Positions 12,305 to 25,300 of a stretch of 64,000 bases of DNA are shown in pieces. Origin of the DNA: Dermatophagoides farinae (lineage: Eukaryota; Arthropoda; Arachnida; Sarcoptiformes; Pyroglyphidae). The stretch is taken from assembly GCF_024713945.1 (NCBI RefSeq), contig NC_134682.1, positions 3,876,001 through 3,940,000 of the forward strand, in the 5' to 3' direction. Each line of letters starts with the position of its first letter. The stretch's first letter is position 1. The position numbers were made by a program, and so were the translations under genes. A model generated the notes under the pieces. That model ran no database searches. It had not been told where the DNA came from and was given only the letters and a program-made list of their open reading frames with translations.

Positions 12305-15300
12305 ATGAATCATACAAGTCATCACCATCATCATCATAATCATCAAACACATCATACACATCCGATATCAGCAACAACAACAACAACAACAACAACAATA
12401 ACAACGACAACAACATCATCATCATCATCGTCAGAGCTTCATATTACAAATAATAATGATTATTATGGCAATAATAATGATAATAATTATAAAATGAACG
12501 GAACTGATCATGAAATATTGGAATTATTATTGGGACCAGTTCGTGATCCATTGGGTACTGTATTACCAATGTCAATATTATATATTGTTCTATTAACCAC
12601 CGGTACCATTGGCAATGTTTGTACTTGTATTGTGATTGCACATAATCGTTATATGCATACGGCAACAAATTTTTATCTATTTTCATTGGCCATTTCCGAT
12701 CTATTATTATTGATACTTGGCCTGCCACAAGAGCTATTTTTATTATGGCAAAAATATCCATACATTTTTGGTGAATTTTTTTGTCTTGTACGTGGCCTAT
12801 CATCAGAAACATCGACAAATGCATCAATATTGACCATTACGGCATTCACTGTTGAACGTTATGTTGCCATTTGTCATCCATTAAAATCACATACAATGTC
12901 ACAATTACCACGAGCTATTAAAACAATATTAGTGATATGGGCTGTTAGCGCTATTTGTGCCTTGCCTGTAGCATGGCAATTTGGTATCATTTTCATGGTA
13001 AGTAATATATCGATATTTATAAATAAATGGAATGGTATATATTGATGACAGAAAAAAAAACTACAAATCCATATTATTAGAATTCACTGATGATGATGAT
13101 GATGATGAATTTTCTTTTTCTTTGATTCGTACTATTGATTTGATTTGTTCCGTTCCATGGTGGTCATCGCCAGGGAGCCAGGAAGTAACGACTGAAAAAA
13201 AAACAATTTTTTTCTGTTGTTCTTCCTTTCTAAAAATAAATAAATAAATAAAGTAGAAATAGAAATGAAAAACATTTCGTTTTCTTTACCAATCTATAAG
13301 ACATTTGGATTTATATATATTTTTTTTATTCTGGTTTTTTATTTTTTTTTTTTTTTTTTTTTTTTTGGTTTTCCTGTCTGTCTGTGTTGACATCACATTG
13401 GTGATGGTGAAAGAATATTCTATTGAATGTGTTTCATAGGAACATCTTCAATGATGATGATGTAATGACTTTTCTGGCAAATTTTTATTTTCTCTTTCGC
13501 TCATTCTAGTCCGATAATTAATTGTACCCATCATCATTTTATTATTATTGTTGTTATTATTCTTGATGTTTCTTTTTTTTCTCTCTCTCTATGGTTAGAG
13601 TTATATTTCCCAATTCAATTCAATTCATTTCATTCCATTCATTAGTGGTGGTGAAGAGACAACAACAACAACAACAACAAAAAAGATTCAGAATCCCATT
13701 GACCGGCTTTTTATTTTTTTCCCTCACTCATCTAATAGCCATCCAAATAAATAAAAAAAATGTCATTTTGTTGTTGCAATTATTGTCGTTGTCGTTTTTT
13801 TTGTTGCTCTCGATGTATTTCATGTCTTTGTTTATCGGTGACAACAAAACAAAAAAAAAACGGATCACCATAGGATTCGTTATATATATTTATGAACGTA
13901 TTTCAAGAGTGTGGAAGATGAGTTTTTTTGTTGTTGTTGTTGTTGTTCTCTTTAGATTGACAATCGTTATTGCTACATGGTTAAAAAAATGTGGAATTCA
14001 AAATGAAAAGAATGTAATAATAATAATGATGATGATGATATAAACTAGACATTCTTGCCCCCCCCCCCCGAACAAATAAAAATAAAAACAAGCCATTCAG
14101 TTATTCATTTCAATTTTTTTTTTAATAGAATGATTCGAGTTCAAGTTTTATATATGAAAAGATTTTCATCATCATCATCATGATCAACAGCAACATGTCA
14201 TGTCTTGTTTTCTATTTAGTTAATTCAATTATTATGATGACGTATTACACATATGAGATGATGATTTTGTTTCATTTTTGTTTCATTTTATTTCTCTTTT
14301 TTTTCTCCCAAATTTAATGATCCTGATATGAATACATCTACAATAATAATGTGTTGATAATCAATTTGTCCGTGTGTGTATGTGTTAATGTACATTTAAT
14401 CAAATCAAATTGAATCGATTAAAATACTACATTGATTTAGATCAATAAATCGAAAACATTACGAAACATATCTCGTCAATGTGGAATGAAAGTTGTTTAT
14501 ATTGAATATGGTTTCGAAACATCGGCAATCGTATTCTTTTTGGTACCAATTACATTGATTACCGTTTTATATGTATTGATTGGCATTAATCTACGTCGTA
14601 GTTCACAACAACATCAAAGTATCATATTGACAGCGACAACAACAAATCGTGATCATTATCAACAACAGAATAATCATCATCATTCGAATCATCATTATCT
14701 ATTCGCAAAAAGTACAAATGATCAACAGAATCAATTGTTACCAATGCATTCAACATCAATATTAAAATCATCATCATCGGCACGTGAATTATCGACAACG
14801 ACAACGACGACGACGGCGACTACTACAACAACAACAACAACAACAATGAATTATAATTTAAATCAAAAAGGTTTAAATAATAATTCGAATGTTAATCAAA
14901 ATTCGAATCAGAATTTACAAACAAATCATCAACCATTATCGACAAATCATCGTTCAAGTATTCTATATCAACGTAATAATTCCATTTCAAGCTCGTATCA
15001 GAAACAGATTGCCTCAAGAAGATCGGTCATACGAATGTTAGGTAAGTTTGAAATGAAATTGAATGGATTCAATGAAATGAAATAATTTTTGTTTTTTTTT
15101 CATTCATCCATATCATCATCCTCGTATCATCCATAATTATTGCAACATTTGTTTGTTTATGTTTGTGTGTGTGTGTTTATTATTTATTTATCATCAATGT
15201 CCACGAATATCAAGTGGCCGTTGTAATAGCCTTCTTTTTTTGTTATTCACCATTTCATGCTCAACGTGTTTTGGCTACATCAATGCATCGTTATAAAATT

Positions 15301-15993
15301 AATTCACCAACAATACATTATGTTTATGTATTATTAACACATATATCTGGTATTACCTATTATCTATCGGCAACAATAAATCCAATACTTTATCAACTAA
15401 TGTCAAGAAAATTTCGTATCGCATTCAAAGATACATTTGGTAATTGTTGTCCTTGTTGGCGGCGTTCAATGCCCGACATAACTTATATGAATATTGTTGG
15501 ACCAGCTAGCGGTGGTGTTGGTGGTTCATCATATCACCTGAATCGTATACCATCATTTCAGAATAATTATTCATTTCGTCGACCATCAAGTTTCACAAAT
15601 ATTGATCATCCATCACAACATTTACGTAATTATTCATCAATGAAATCTATACATTCATTTGATCCGGTTGTAATGTCATCAACAACAGGCACAGCCATTG
15701 TTGGTGAACCATCACCACCACGAACACCTTCTTCGGTGTTGACGTTTCGTTTGGATTGTCAAGAAAATGAATTAACAACTGATTCATTATCCACTTCAAC
15801 AACAACAATGAGAAAAAATTCCGATCAAACAACAATTGTGGTTAATAATGTGGATAATAGTAGTAATGTCAATGTTGCATTAACAATTCAAGATAATAAT
15901 AGTAGTGAACAATCAAAATCATCACAGAATTCCACAACAAGACCATTGGTTAAATTTAAACAATTTCTTGAAGTACCTTCAGTAAAATTCTAG
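12305..15993 (+). CDS. CAPA/pyrokinin (neuromedin U-like) neuropeptide receptor
   Basis: A complete rhodopsin-class GPCR of 690 residues in three coding exons: 12305-12997, 14441-15041 and 15215-15993 (phases 0 and 1, all joins in frame). The start is the first ATG in the frame (MNHTSHH); MNGTDHE at 12494 is an alternative. The N-terminus is His/Thr/Ser/Asn-rich with N-glycosylation sequons. TM1 carries GN (TGTIGNVC), TM2 SLAISDLLLL, the TM3 end ERYVAICHP in place of DRY, TM6 FFFCYSPFHAQR and TM7 NPILY. GPVRDPL before TM1 and MHTATNFYLF after it closely match arthropod CAPA and pyrokinin receptors. Intracellular loop 3 is very long, with Thr, Gln and Asn runs, and the tail has a CCPC cluster that could be palmitoylated. 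It lies downstream of a tandem paralogue at 1-1795. The ligand subtype is not resolved. Confidence 0.9.
12998..14440 (+). other. Intron 1 of the complete receptor gene
   Basis: A 1.4-kb phase 0 intron with a GTAAGT donor and a TTTAG acceptor. It holds GAT, CAA and GTT runs and a poly-C tract at 14058-14069. No internal gene was seen. Confidence 0.75.
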
Positions 15994-16084
15994 ATCAAAC
16001 AACAACAACAACAACAACAAAAAAAAGATAACACAATCATTTCAATCTGACAACATGCATTCATCCATGCACAAAACATTGAAC

Positions 16085-16090
16085 AATAAA
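16085..16090 (+). promoter_or_regulatory. Candidate polyadenylation signal AATAAA
   Basis: A canonical AATAAA 92 bases after the stop codon of the complete receptor gene, a typical 3' UTR distance. Confidence 0.5.
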
Positions 16091-17257
16091 TGAAACGCTT
16101 CACTGATTCTCGTGGATATGTATAAGCGACAATTTTGGAATCATCTAAAATGAATCGGCCAAATTTTTAGCAAGAATCGACAAAAAAACAAGACCAATCC
16201 GATCCGAACGATCGACCAAAATTATTTTTCCTCGTGATTTATTCATCATTGATGGTCTAGGGTAATTTTCTTTTTTTTCCATTCAATTTGTTATTCCATG
16301 GAAAACTAAACAAATCTCTTGCTATTTGATTCTACGAAATTCTAGCCTCTGTGTCTGTGTGTGTGTGTATGTGTGTGAAAAATAGCACGAAGAAATAGAT
16401 TTTCTTTGGTGAAAAAAAAATACAAAGAAAGAACGATTTTCGATTCATTTGCTTTTTCCAATGATTTTAAGGTGTTTTTCTGTGTTGCCTTCGGTATGTG
16501 TGGCTAATTCTTGGAATTTTCAAACAGGCATTATATCGGGAAAGAAAAAAGCCGGATTATTTTTTAACATGACAATTTTAGTTAATTTCTCGTTCACTAT
16601 AGAGAACAAAAAAAAAAACAATGATAATCGAATCACAATCGTTGGAGCAATACGAGTTTGGAATTTGAAATTTTGTTTTTTTTCTCTTCTTCACTCTGTT
16701 TCTCATCATTATTTGATTTTCATTTACTATCATCACATATGTATTCTGTGCATTCATTTTTCTCGCTTTCTCTCTCATACACACACACACACATACACAT
16801 TCAATCATCATTTTAAATGAAATAAAATGATGATAATCGAAAACAAACCGAAGTTGTTACAAACACCCACACACACACACACACATTCAAAAACGTCGAT
16901 ACATAACAATGTTTCAAAAAATTCAATGAAATTTTATCATCATTCTGGAACTTTTTTATATATTCCGGAAAACTTTTTTTTTGTTGTATCATCATCATCA
17001 TCATCATCATTATGATCAAAACGAATTGAATGATTCGTGAAGAATGAAAATTTGTTTCTACACAAATACAAGACGACAACGTCGACACTTTTCATATTTT
17101 CATATTTTATTTTCATTCGTTTGATTCTTCATCGTTATTGTTTTGTCGTTTTTTTTTTTTTGGTTGTCACATCAACAACAACAAAGTTATTTTTTTTGTC
17201 ATATTTCTTTTCATTGAAAAAAATTTGTTTTTCGTTCCTGTTCATTGCCACAAAACA

Positions 17258-17285
17258 ACACACACACACACACACACACACACAC
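17258..17285. repeat. (CA)n microsatellite
   Basis: An uninterrupted CA run in noncoding DNA. Confidence 0.9.
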
Positions 17286-18149
17286 TATATACACATTATG
17301 GTAAATGATGACGATGATGATGATTGTACACTGTTCAAATTACCATTAACTTTTTCATTCATTCTCTCACTCTCTGTGTGTTTTTCTTTTTTTTTCATTT
17401 GAAAAAAAATATTCATAACATTCAATAATAACACTTATGTAACCAACAACAACAACGAACCTTTTTCATTTTTTTTTTATTTCTCAACATATATAACATT
17501 AAAAAAATGCAAAATATTATGGAAATAAAAATCAAATTTGTAACACATTTTTTTTTCTTCTGTTCATTTGAAATTTGTTTTTGGTGTAATGAATTCACTA
17601 TGATGATGATGATCAGAATGGTGGGTATTTTGAAGAGAAAAAATTTTTTTTTTTTGGTGTTTTGAAATAAGGTTTTTTTATTTCATTCATTCATTATCGA
17701 TGGTATCGCTTATCATATATTCGCATCGATTGTTTTTATTTTTTACGCCTGATTCCAAAAAAAAAAAGAAAAAATTCCTAATGAAGAGATTGTTTTTTTC
17801 TCGTACTTTCTTATTTCCTTTTCATATATTCAATCAAATCAAAGAATGGAATATACATGGCAACCGTAACTTGTGTTTTTTTTTTGTTTGTGTGTGTGTG
17901 TGCATATGCATGTGTTTCAGGATTTTTCTATTCATTTGTTTGTTTTTGTCTAAAACAACAACAACAAAAAAAAATTCATTGAATGAATTAAACAGTGCAC
18001 ATAAAACAAGAGATGTGTACAATGATGATGGAAGAATGAGAAAAAAAAATTAATTACAAATTACAAAGCCGGTATATATGAACAACAGCAACGAAAAAAA
18101 TATTCTCCAGAAAAAAAGCAAAACAAAAATACAAATCACAATGGAAACT

Positions 18150-18160
18150 GGGGGGGGGGG
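18150..18160. repeat. Poly-G tract
   Basis: Eleven consecutive G bases followed by AG and an A tract, rare in such AT-rich DNA. Its length should be treated as uncertain in any assembly. Confidence 0.8.
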
Positions 18161-19369
18161 AGAAAAAAAAAACAGAAAAGAATCGCTCGATTCATTGTGT
18201 ACCAACAATAAATGTTGACAAATTCAAATTCATTTTTTTTTCTCTTTAATTCATTCTTTTGTTTGTTTTTTTTTGTGTGTTCTGTTTGCATCATCATAAT
18301 TTTTTTTTGTGTCATGACAAACAAGTCTCATGGATTTTTTTTTTAAGTCTTTTGTTTTCCACTTTATCATCATCATCTATGTTCCATAGACTAAGGATTA
18401 GATTTTTTTTCTGCTCTTTTTTTTTACTGGAGATAATAAATCAAGAATAACAAAGAATTTATAGGAAAATTGTTTAGCAAGATTAAATGAAAAATATATA
18501 AAAGATTTCTATAGTTCTATAGTTATCGTTTATTCTGTTCACTTTCATAATTATCATTATTATGATTTTCAAATGGAACAATTCATATATAGTGGAAACG
18601 ATAAATAATTGGTAGGGCAAAAAAAAAATAGCGGATGGTTACCGGCACCCTATGATGCCACACACAAACATACACACACACACACACACACAGCGGATTC
18701 TTTCAGCGGGTTTTCATTTTTATTCTCTGCATTGTTTCATTTCCATTTGCATTTATTTTTTTATTTTTTTTTGTTTTTTGTTGTTGTTGTTGTTGTAAAT
18801 TCTTGTTGATAATTATCATCATTCATCCACCATAAGCCAATGGGGTTGATTCCATTTTCCAAACAGATAGCAAAAAAAAAAATATGGCCAATAAAGAAAA
18901 AGATCAAGATATGTGGAAATAATAATTAATAATAACCATAATATGACAATTTTCAAATGTATTTATGACAAAAACGAACCAAAATATATATGTAATTTAA
19001 TTCAATTATATAATGACAAAATGATGAAATTATCAGCAATCATAACAATAATAATAATAAATGATTTGAATGAAAAAGAAATGTTTTCGTTGCAATTTTT
19101 GTTTTTGTTACTAAAATTCCTAACAAAACGAGAAAAAACAATTGATGAATTCTTGGAAAATTTTCTTTTCCCCATTTGATTCTTGAAGTTCGTGATGGTG
19201 ATAATATTGGTGTTTTTTTCTTGCAGGTGAATTATAAGAGGGAAAATGTTATCATTATTTCAAAATTGGATTATTTTGTTTATTATGTTTTTGTCATCAT
19301 AATCGTTATATATTGTGACATTTTGTCTTTTCATCTATGTTTGATGTTTGATATTTGTTTTGATGATTG

Positions 19370-22300
19370 TTATTCAAGTCCACAGCATTTGTTCCATAAT
19401 GCTTTCGGATATTGATTATCTTCATAGTTTAGTCCTTGATAATTGGCTGGTGTATTTTATTTATTTTTTATTTTTTTTTTGGCAATGATGAGTTTGTAGA
19501 GAAAAAAAAAGTTTTTCCATAGAAAAATCAAGAATAAAAAAACGGAATAAATTCATAGGAAAAAATGAACGAAAAATAATAATAATTACCTCGCCAATTA
19601 CCGATGCGAACATTCATTTTGTTCAAATCATCCAAAGAAAAACGTGGGATAATCATTTTTCGTTGAAATTTTGGATGTTCCACTGTTTCATTGAATCGTT
19701 GATAATCGATTGGCGTCCATATTATACCATCGGGTGAATAAAAATATGCAGGACGATCATAATCGATGGCGAAAAATTTTCCCGTTGCCAATTCGAATCC
19801 TTCAAATGAATCAATCGATCTACCAACAATATGCCATGCATTTCCACCAGAATCCGAATAATAACACAAATAATGGCTATGAATGGTTTCAAAAAATAAA
19901 ATGTCAAAAATGATCACCAAAAAAATTAATGAAAATTATCATAATTTATAATAACTACTATTACTACTACTACATCTTCATCTTTACTCATCAGCTGACA
20001 CTTTTAATCAGCTGGTGAGTAAAGAGAACTAAGAAAAAAAAAAGAATAAAAAACCTTCACTTACTTGATATTTGAAGTAGCATCACAAAAGTAAATAATA
20101 TTCGTATATGGATCAATGGATATATGGCGATTCTTTATTGTAGTATCATCCGTATAATGAGTTTGAAATTCGAGTGCTGCCAAAAGAAAATGGAAAAAAA
20201 GAGAGATAATAGAAAATTATATGACAAAAGTTTTTCTTATTTTTTTTTCTCTCCAAATCATCATTCTCTTCATCATAATCATTATATGATTCCGAAGAAA
20301 ATCGAAACACAAAAGTATTAATAGAATCATCAAAAGCAATGAGAGAGAGAGAGAGAGAGAGAGAGAAAAAAAAAAACAAATTAACTTACATTCAGTCGAT
20401 GCTGGCCTAGTGGATGATTCCAATTCTTTTAGATAACAGCCATATAGTTCAAATTTGACAGCTAGATATTGATTATGAATATTGCCTTTGGAATTGGAAT
20501 CGATTTTCTGTTTCTTCGTCATTATTGTCGTCGTTGTTTTTGTTGTTTTTGAACTTGAAACACTATCTATTATTATTCGAATTAAACGAGCTTCAATTGG
20601 CCACTGTAACCTTGATTCACCAATCGCTTTGATATTTTGATCATCAACATTATTGTAGAGGATTTTTGTTGTATTCGTTCCTTGATACCAAACTTTGCCA
20701 TCAAAACTATAATCCAAATGATATGTATGTATACTACGTTGATTTTTGATTGATTTGAATTCTATTGATACTAGACGTGTTTTTTGTCGAAAATCTATCT
20801 GAATATAATTTTGTCCATTATTCAATGCTTGATTTGGATGGCCATGACGCCAATTACGCCATGCTGGTGACCACCATGATGATGATGATGATGAATTTGG
20901 CCGTGCAAATTTTGGAGCAAAACGTTGAGCAATGGCCGATGATGCTGTTATCTGATCATCATGTATATGGCCATCTAACATTCCCAATGGATTATTGCAT
21001 TCTAAATGATGACAACAAACAAACAAATGAATCGGAAATAATGTCAATATAAATGTGACATGATAATAATAATAATAATAATGATAAAAATAAAATTATT
21101 GACAACATTAATTCAGAAAAAGATTACATTGTGTATATGTGTGTGAGTATTTTTTTTTTTTTTTTTGGTTTACTTGTTTGTTTGCTTGTGAATAATAATA
21201 ATTTTCAAAGTTTTCACGATTTTTCTATATATGTTTACTTTTTGGACAAATTTTTTGTTTTGAAAACAAACAACTTACCAGTACTATGTGTTCGATAATT
21301 CATATGTTTCATTTGGCTACAGGGAAATTTTGTATCACTAGATACACGAAAATGTTGACACATCATACGAAATGGTGTTATAATTGACAGCTCTTTATGA
21401 CCATAACCACGTATATTACGTGGATCAATTTGTATGGTAAAATTGACAATAAATTGTTCATTAAATAAAATCCATGGAAACTAATAGAACAAGAATTGAA
21501 AAAAAATGAAAAAACAAAAATTATTAGTCTTGTTTTTGTCAAATTAAAGATAATCCAATTATTTTACCAAAATATCCGTAGATCCATCGGCTAATCGCTT
21601 CAATTTTGGCAATTGTCTTGTATTGGCCCAATTAATTCCGCTTATTTCAACAAAATCCGGTGTAAACAAACGCAATACTGGATTAGATGGTTCGGCATTT
21701 GAATCCGGTAAATGTCGAATGGTCGCCATCACTGTAAATGTTTCATTTCGATCCAAAACAGGCATTCGTTTTTTATAACGAATGTTGACATCTAATTTTG
21801 GATTGGGTCCTTCACCTTCGGACAATCGAATTTTTGCCTCCGTACGAGTGGTAATCGTATTGGTTAAATTGCCATAATGGGCTTCAAATTCCAATCGATA
21901 GACATCATTTTCGGTCAATGAAGGATGATCGGTTAGTTCGGCCAATACTTCGATTGTTAAAACATCGGCATCATCATCATTATCATTGAGTGCACTGTTT
22001 GTCATGTTACCGATGTCATTATTATTATCACTGTCAAGATTTTGATCTTTTTCACTATTATTATTATTATTGTCATTGTTATTGTTGATGTCAATATAAT
22101 AAGTGTAACCAAAATTGGCAAACCAGCCAAGCTCCGCATTGATCAGATTTGTTTGATTAATATTAACGGTTGAATTCAACCGAATTTGTGGTTCATTATC
22201 CAATGGACAGGGAATATTAGCTCCACCATGAACTAATCGTAGATCATAAAGTACAATATAAGCACGATTCTCATCTGTTTGACCACGAATAGTGACTGAT

Positions 22301-25300
22301 AGTTTTCCAGTAGAATATACAGGAATTCGAATTCTAAAAGGGATCCATTTTCGTTGTCGAATTTTGAAACCAATACCTTCACGACGATCATTCCATTTGG
22401 CTAGTATAACCCGTGCACCTTCGGTAATGGGAAAATGGTCCGATATTTGTTGCTGGTGAGCAACGGAATTATTTCCTGCTTCATTAGGGACTACTGTAAG
22501 AGCTAATTCATTTTTCGTTTCCAATGGCCGTTGATAATGACCAATCAGTACAGTTCCAGAGACAATAAATGGTAATGAATCGGAAAACGATTCTGTCGGA
22601 CGAATTGCAAATGCCAACCTCAGCAAATTGTCATTATTATTTCCATTTTCAACAGAATCATTATGGTTTTGTTGTTGTTGATTATTCAAATCAGTGTGGC
22701 AAATCATTCCCAATTCAAATTGATTAGGTTGAACATTCAATGACAATGGTGAATAGCATGGATAATTTCGGCCCACTTTAATGAATGCAGCATTACACAT
22801 TTTGTATGAATTCGATCGATCCATAGCAATCGTCAATTGAGTCTGGTGATTTTTTTCAAGTTCAATATCAAAATAGAAAAGCTTTGGTCGTGTATGATGA
22901 ATCAATTTATTGTTACCATGAGGTCTGAGTATCACTTTACGAGGTTCGGACAATTTTCGCCGGCTAATTTCCATTGATATATCATCATTCGCATTTGGTT
23001 TCGATCCCACCGGTATTATTATTTGTTTTGTAACGGTAATGTCTTTGTGGCCATAAATGACTTTGATACTTATGGTTTGATTACTATTCTCAGCCTGGTC
23101 TAACATTCTAATCATGGCCATAAATTCTATACTATTATCATTACGTTCATCGCGTTCAGATTTTCTCCTATGATTACCAAAATTAGTTATCATATCCAAT
23201 TGTAGTACGGCTCGTTTGTTAATGCCAAATGTTTCAAATGCATATTCAGCTTTTTGATTTGCTTCAACACAGGGTAGATTATATCCAATTCTATGAATCC
23301 ATAGGCCACATACTGAAATGGCAGAATTTGGATCATCATCATCACCACCAATTTCAATACGTAATGGTCCAATTGTATTCGGTCGAGTCAATGTACGAAT
23401 GAGAATGTTTGTTGAAAAACCAGGCAGGATAAATGTATCAGTTTCGTTGAATAATTCAGCATCTAAATCGATTGACATATCGGCAGCAATCGTTTCGGGT
23501 AATAATTCTGAAATGTTTAAATTTATTTGCTCCGATTTGATGATGTTATCTTGGATGTTTGAGGCTGAATTTGAAATTATGTCAACTCGAATTGGATATT
23601 GCTTTAGTGACTGTTGTTGTTGTTCATTATTTGCTCCAGAATCAGCAATCATGATGGCAAAATTTGTCAAAATTTTCTGTCTTACATTCGAACCGTTTAC
23701 GACTGAAATTGATCCAAAATCGATTCTTGCTCGATCATATGGCCGAGTATTTATTTCGTTTTCTTCTTTTGACATTTTTCTATTATTATAGCCATAAACA
23801 ATTTGCTTTTCATTGATGGTTTCTCGTTCCACACAAGTGCATGGCATCGTTTCAGCCACTCGTATGACAGAAAATCGACAGATTTTCAAATCAGGTAAAC
23901 TATCTGCAGCTGTTGCCATATCGGAACTGATTGTTATAAGAAAATCTTCAAAAGCAGCATTCGGTTCGAATTCTAATTCTACATCAACTGCTGCGCCTCC
24001 TAAAACAATCAAATCTGACCATTTTACTGAACTATTTGTCGACAATTCGATATTCGATGATGATGATGAAGTTTCATTATTGCCATTTTCATTAGACAAG
24101 ATGTTTAGTTGATTATTCATGATCATCAATGGTTTTGTTTCGTATCCGCTAGTCACTTGAATATGTTCTGGTTTTATTGAATATTCTATTTCAAAGGTTG
24201 AATGAATTAGTTTGAAGTCTATATAAAGATTTTAAAGTCTAGAAAAATGAATACTTACCACCAGGTTTGACATGACTATCAAACGGTAATCGGAATGTAA
24301 TCTCGGCAACTAAATCATTATCATCCAATAAAAATGGATTCACTAGACGGATAAAATTTATTCGTCCAAAACGAAAAAGAAATTTATTTTTTTCTAAACG
24401 TTGTGGCTTCAAACTTATTGGATTAGTATACGGTATGTTGATACCATTTTCTTGATACAATATTCTAGCTGAACAAGGTATGAATGGAAGTTGTGGTGTT
24501 CCCATTCCATCAATGGTGATAGCATAATCGGTAAAGACATTTTCATCTTTGAAATCACGGAATTTAGATAGAATTTTCAACTGTGTCAAACCGCCTTTGG
24601 TCAAATCGTGCTGTGTGAAATTGGCAGCAGATCCAATCATAAATGATTGCAAACGTTCGTTATTATTTCGACCGACAATAGTTATGTTGAATACTCGGGT
24701 AAAATAGCTACGTTTAGTGATAAAAATATCCAATTGAAACGAAATATTTCTGCCAATATTTTCCTCAAAATTCATTGCATAAACTGGAAAACTAAAACTG
24801 ATAACATTATCCGGATTTTTCATAAATAACCGAGATTTTTCTCCATTGTTGGTGACTGTATTCATATTTAGTGTACTAAATGTATATGATTGCATTGTTG
24901 CACTTAAATTTCGATAACCAATATAATGATGTGGTGAACTAGGCATTGTTACATAATTCGATCCAAACTTGGTAACACTTATCAATCCTAACGATAACCT
25001 GTTATCCGGTTCATATTCATAAGATGTTTTATTCAATTCAATGCGGACCGGATCAGAACGAAACTGAAAATTGGCATCGAATCGAAAAATCGCTGCACTA
25101 TCCAAAGCAATCTTTGTTGGTTCTTCAACAATGTCTACTTCACAGAAAACCTGATCATCTTTCTGTTGACAAACAACAGAAAATAGGCAACAAAAAAAAA
25201 CAAAATAAAAATATATTTCATACATGTTTGTGGCTATACTTACATTCAAAACTGAAACAGTTGTGATTTCCGATTCAGCTACATATGTAAAACTTCCTTT

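Larger units (their letters stand above)
15994..19369. other. Convergent intergenic region, low complexity
   Basis: About 3.4 kb between the 3' ends of the + strand receptor and the minus-strand large secreted protein. It contains (CA)n at 17258-17285 and 18672-18691, GAT and TTG runs and a pure G tract at 18150-18160. No convincing exon was seen on either strand; its open frames are low-complexity translations. Confidence 0.65.

Noticed and set aside
18913-19179. 88-codon + strand ORF
   Set aside because: Mixed composition but with no recognisable motif and only AAT-rich flanks; too weak to call.
19528-19590. Reading straight through from the NWRG codons to the TGA at 19528 as the end of the discoidin gene
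   Set aside because: The extension is a Phe/Tyr run from intron sequence. An in-phase acceptor at 19447-19448 leads to a sensible short exon with a stop at 19370.
20217-20389. C-terminal extension of exon 7 through the GA repeat (Ser-Leu run)
   Set aside because: A GTAAGT donor at 20389 fits phase 1 into the next exon; the Ser-Leu run is the intronic GA microsatellite.
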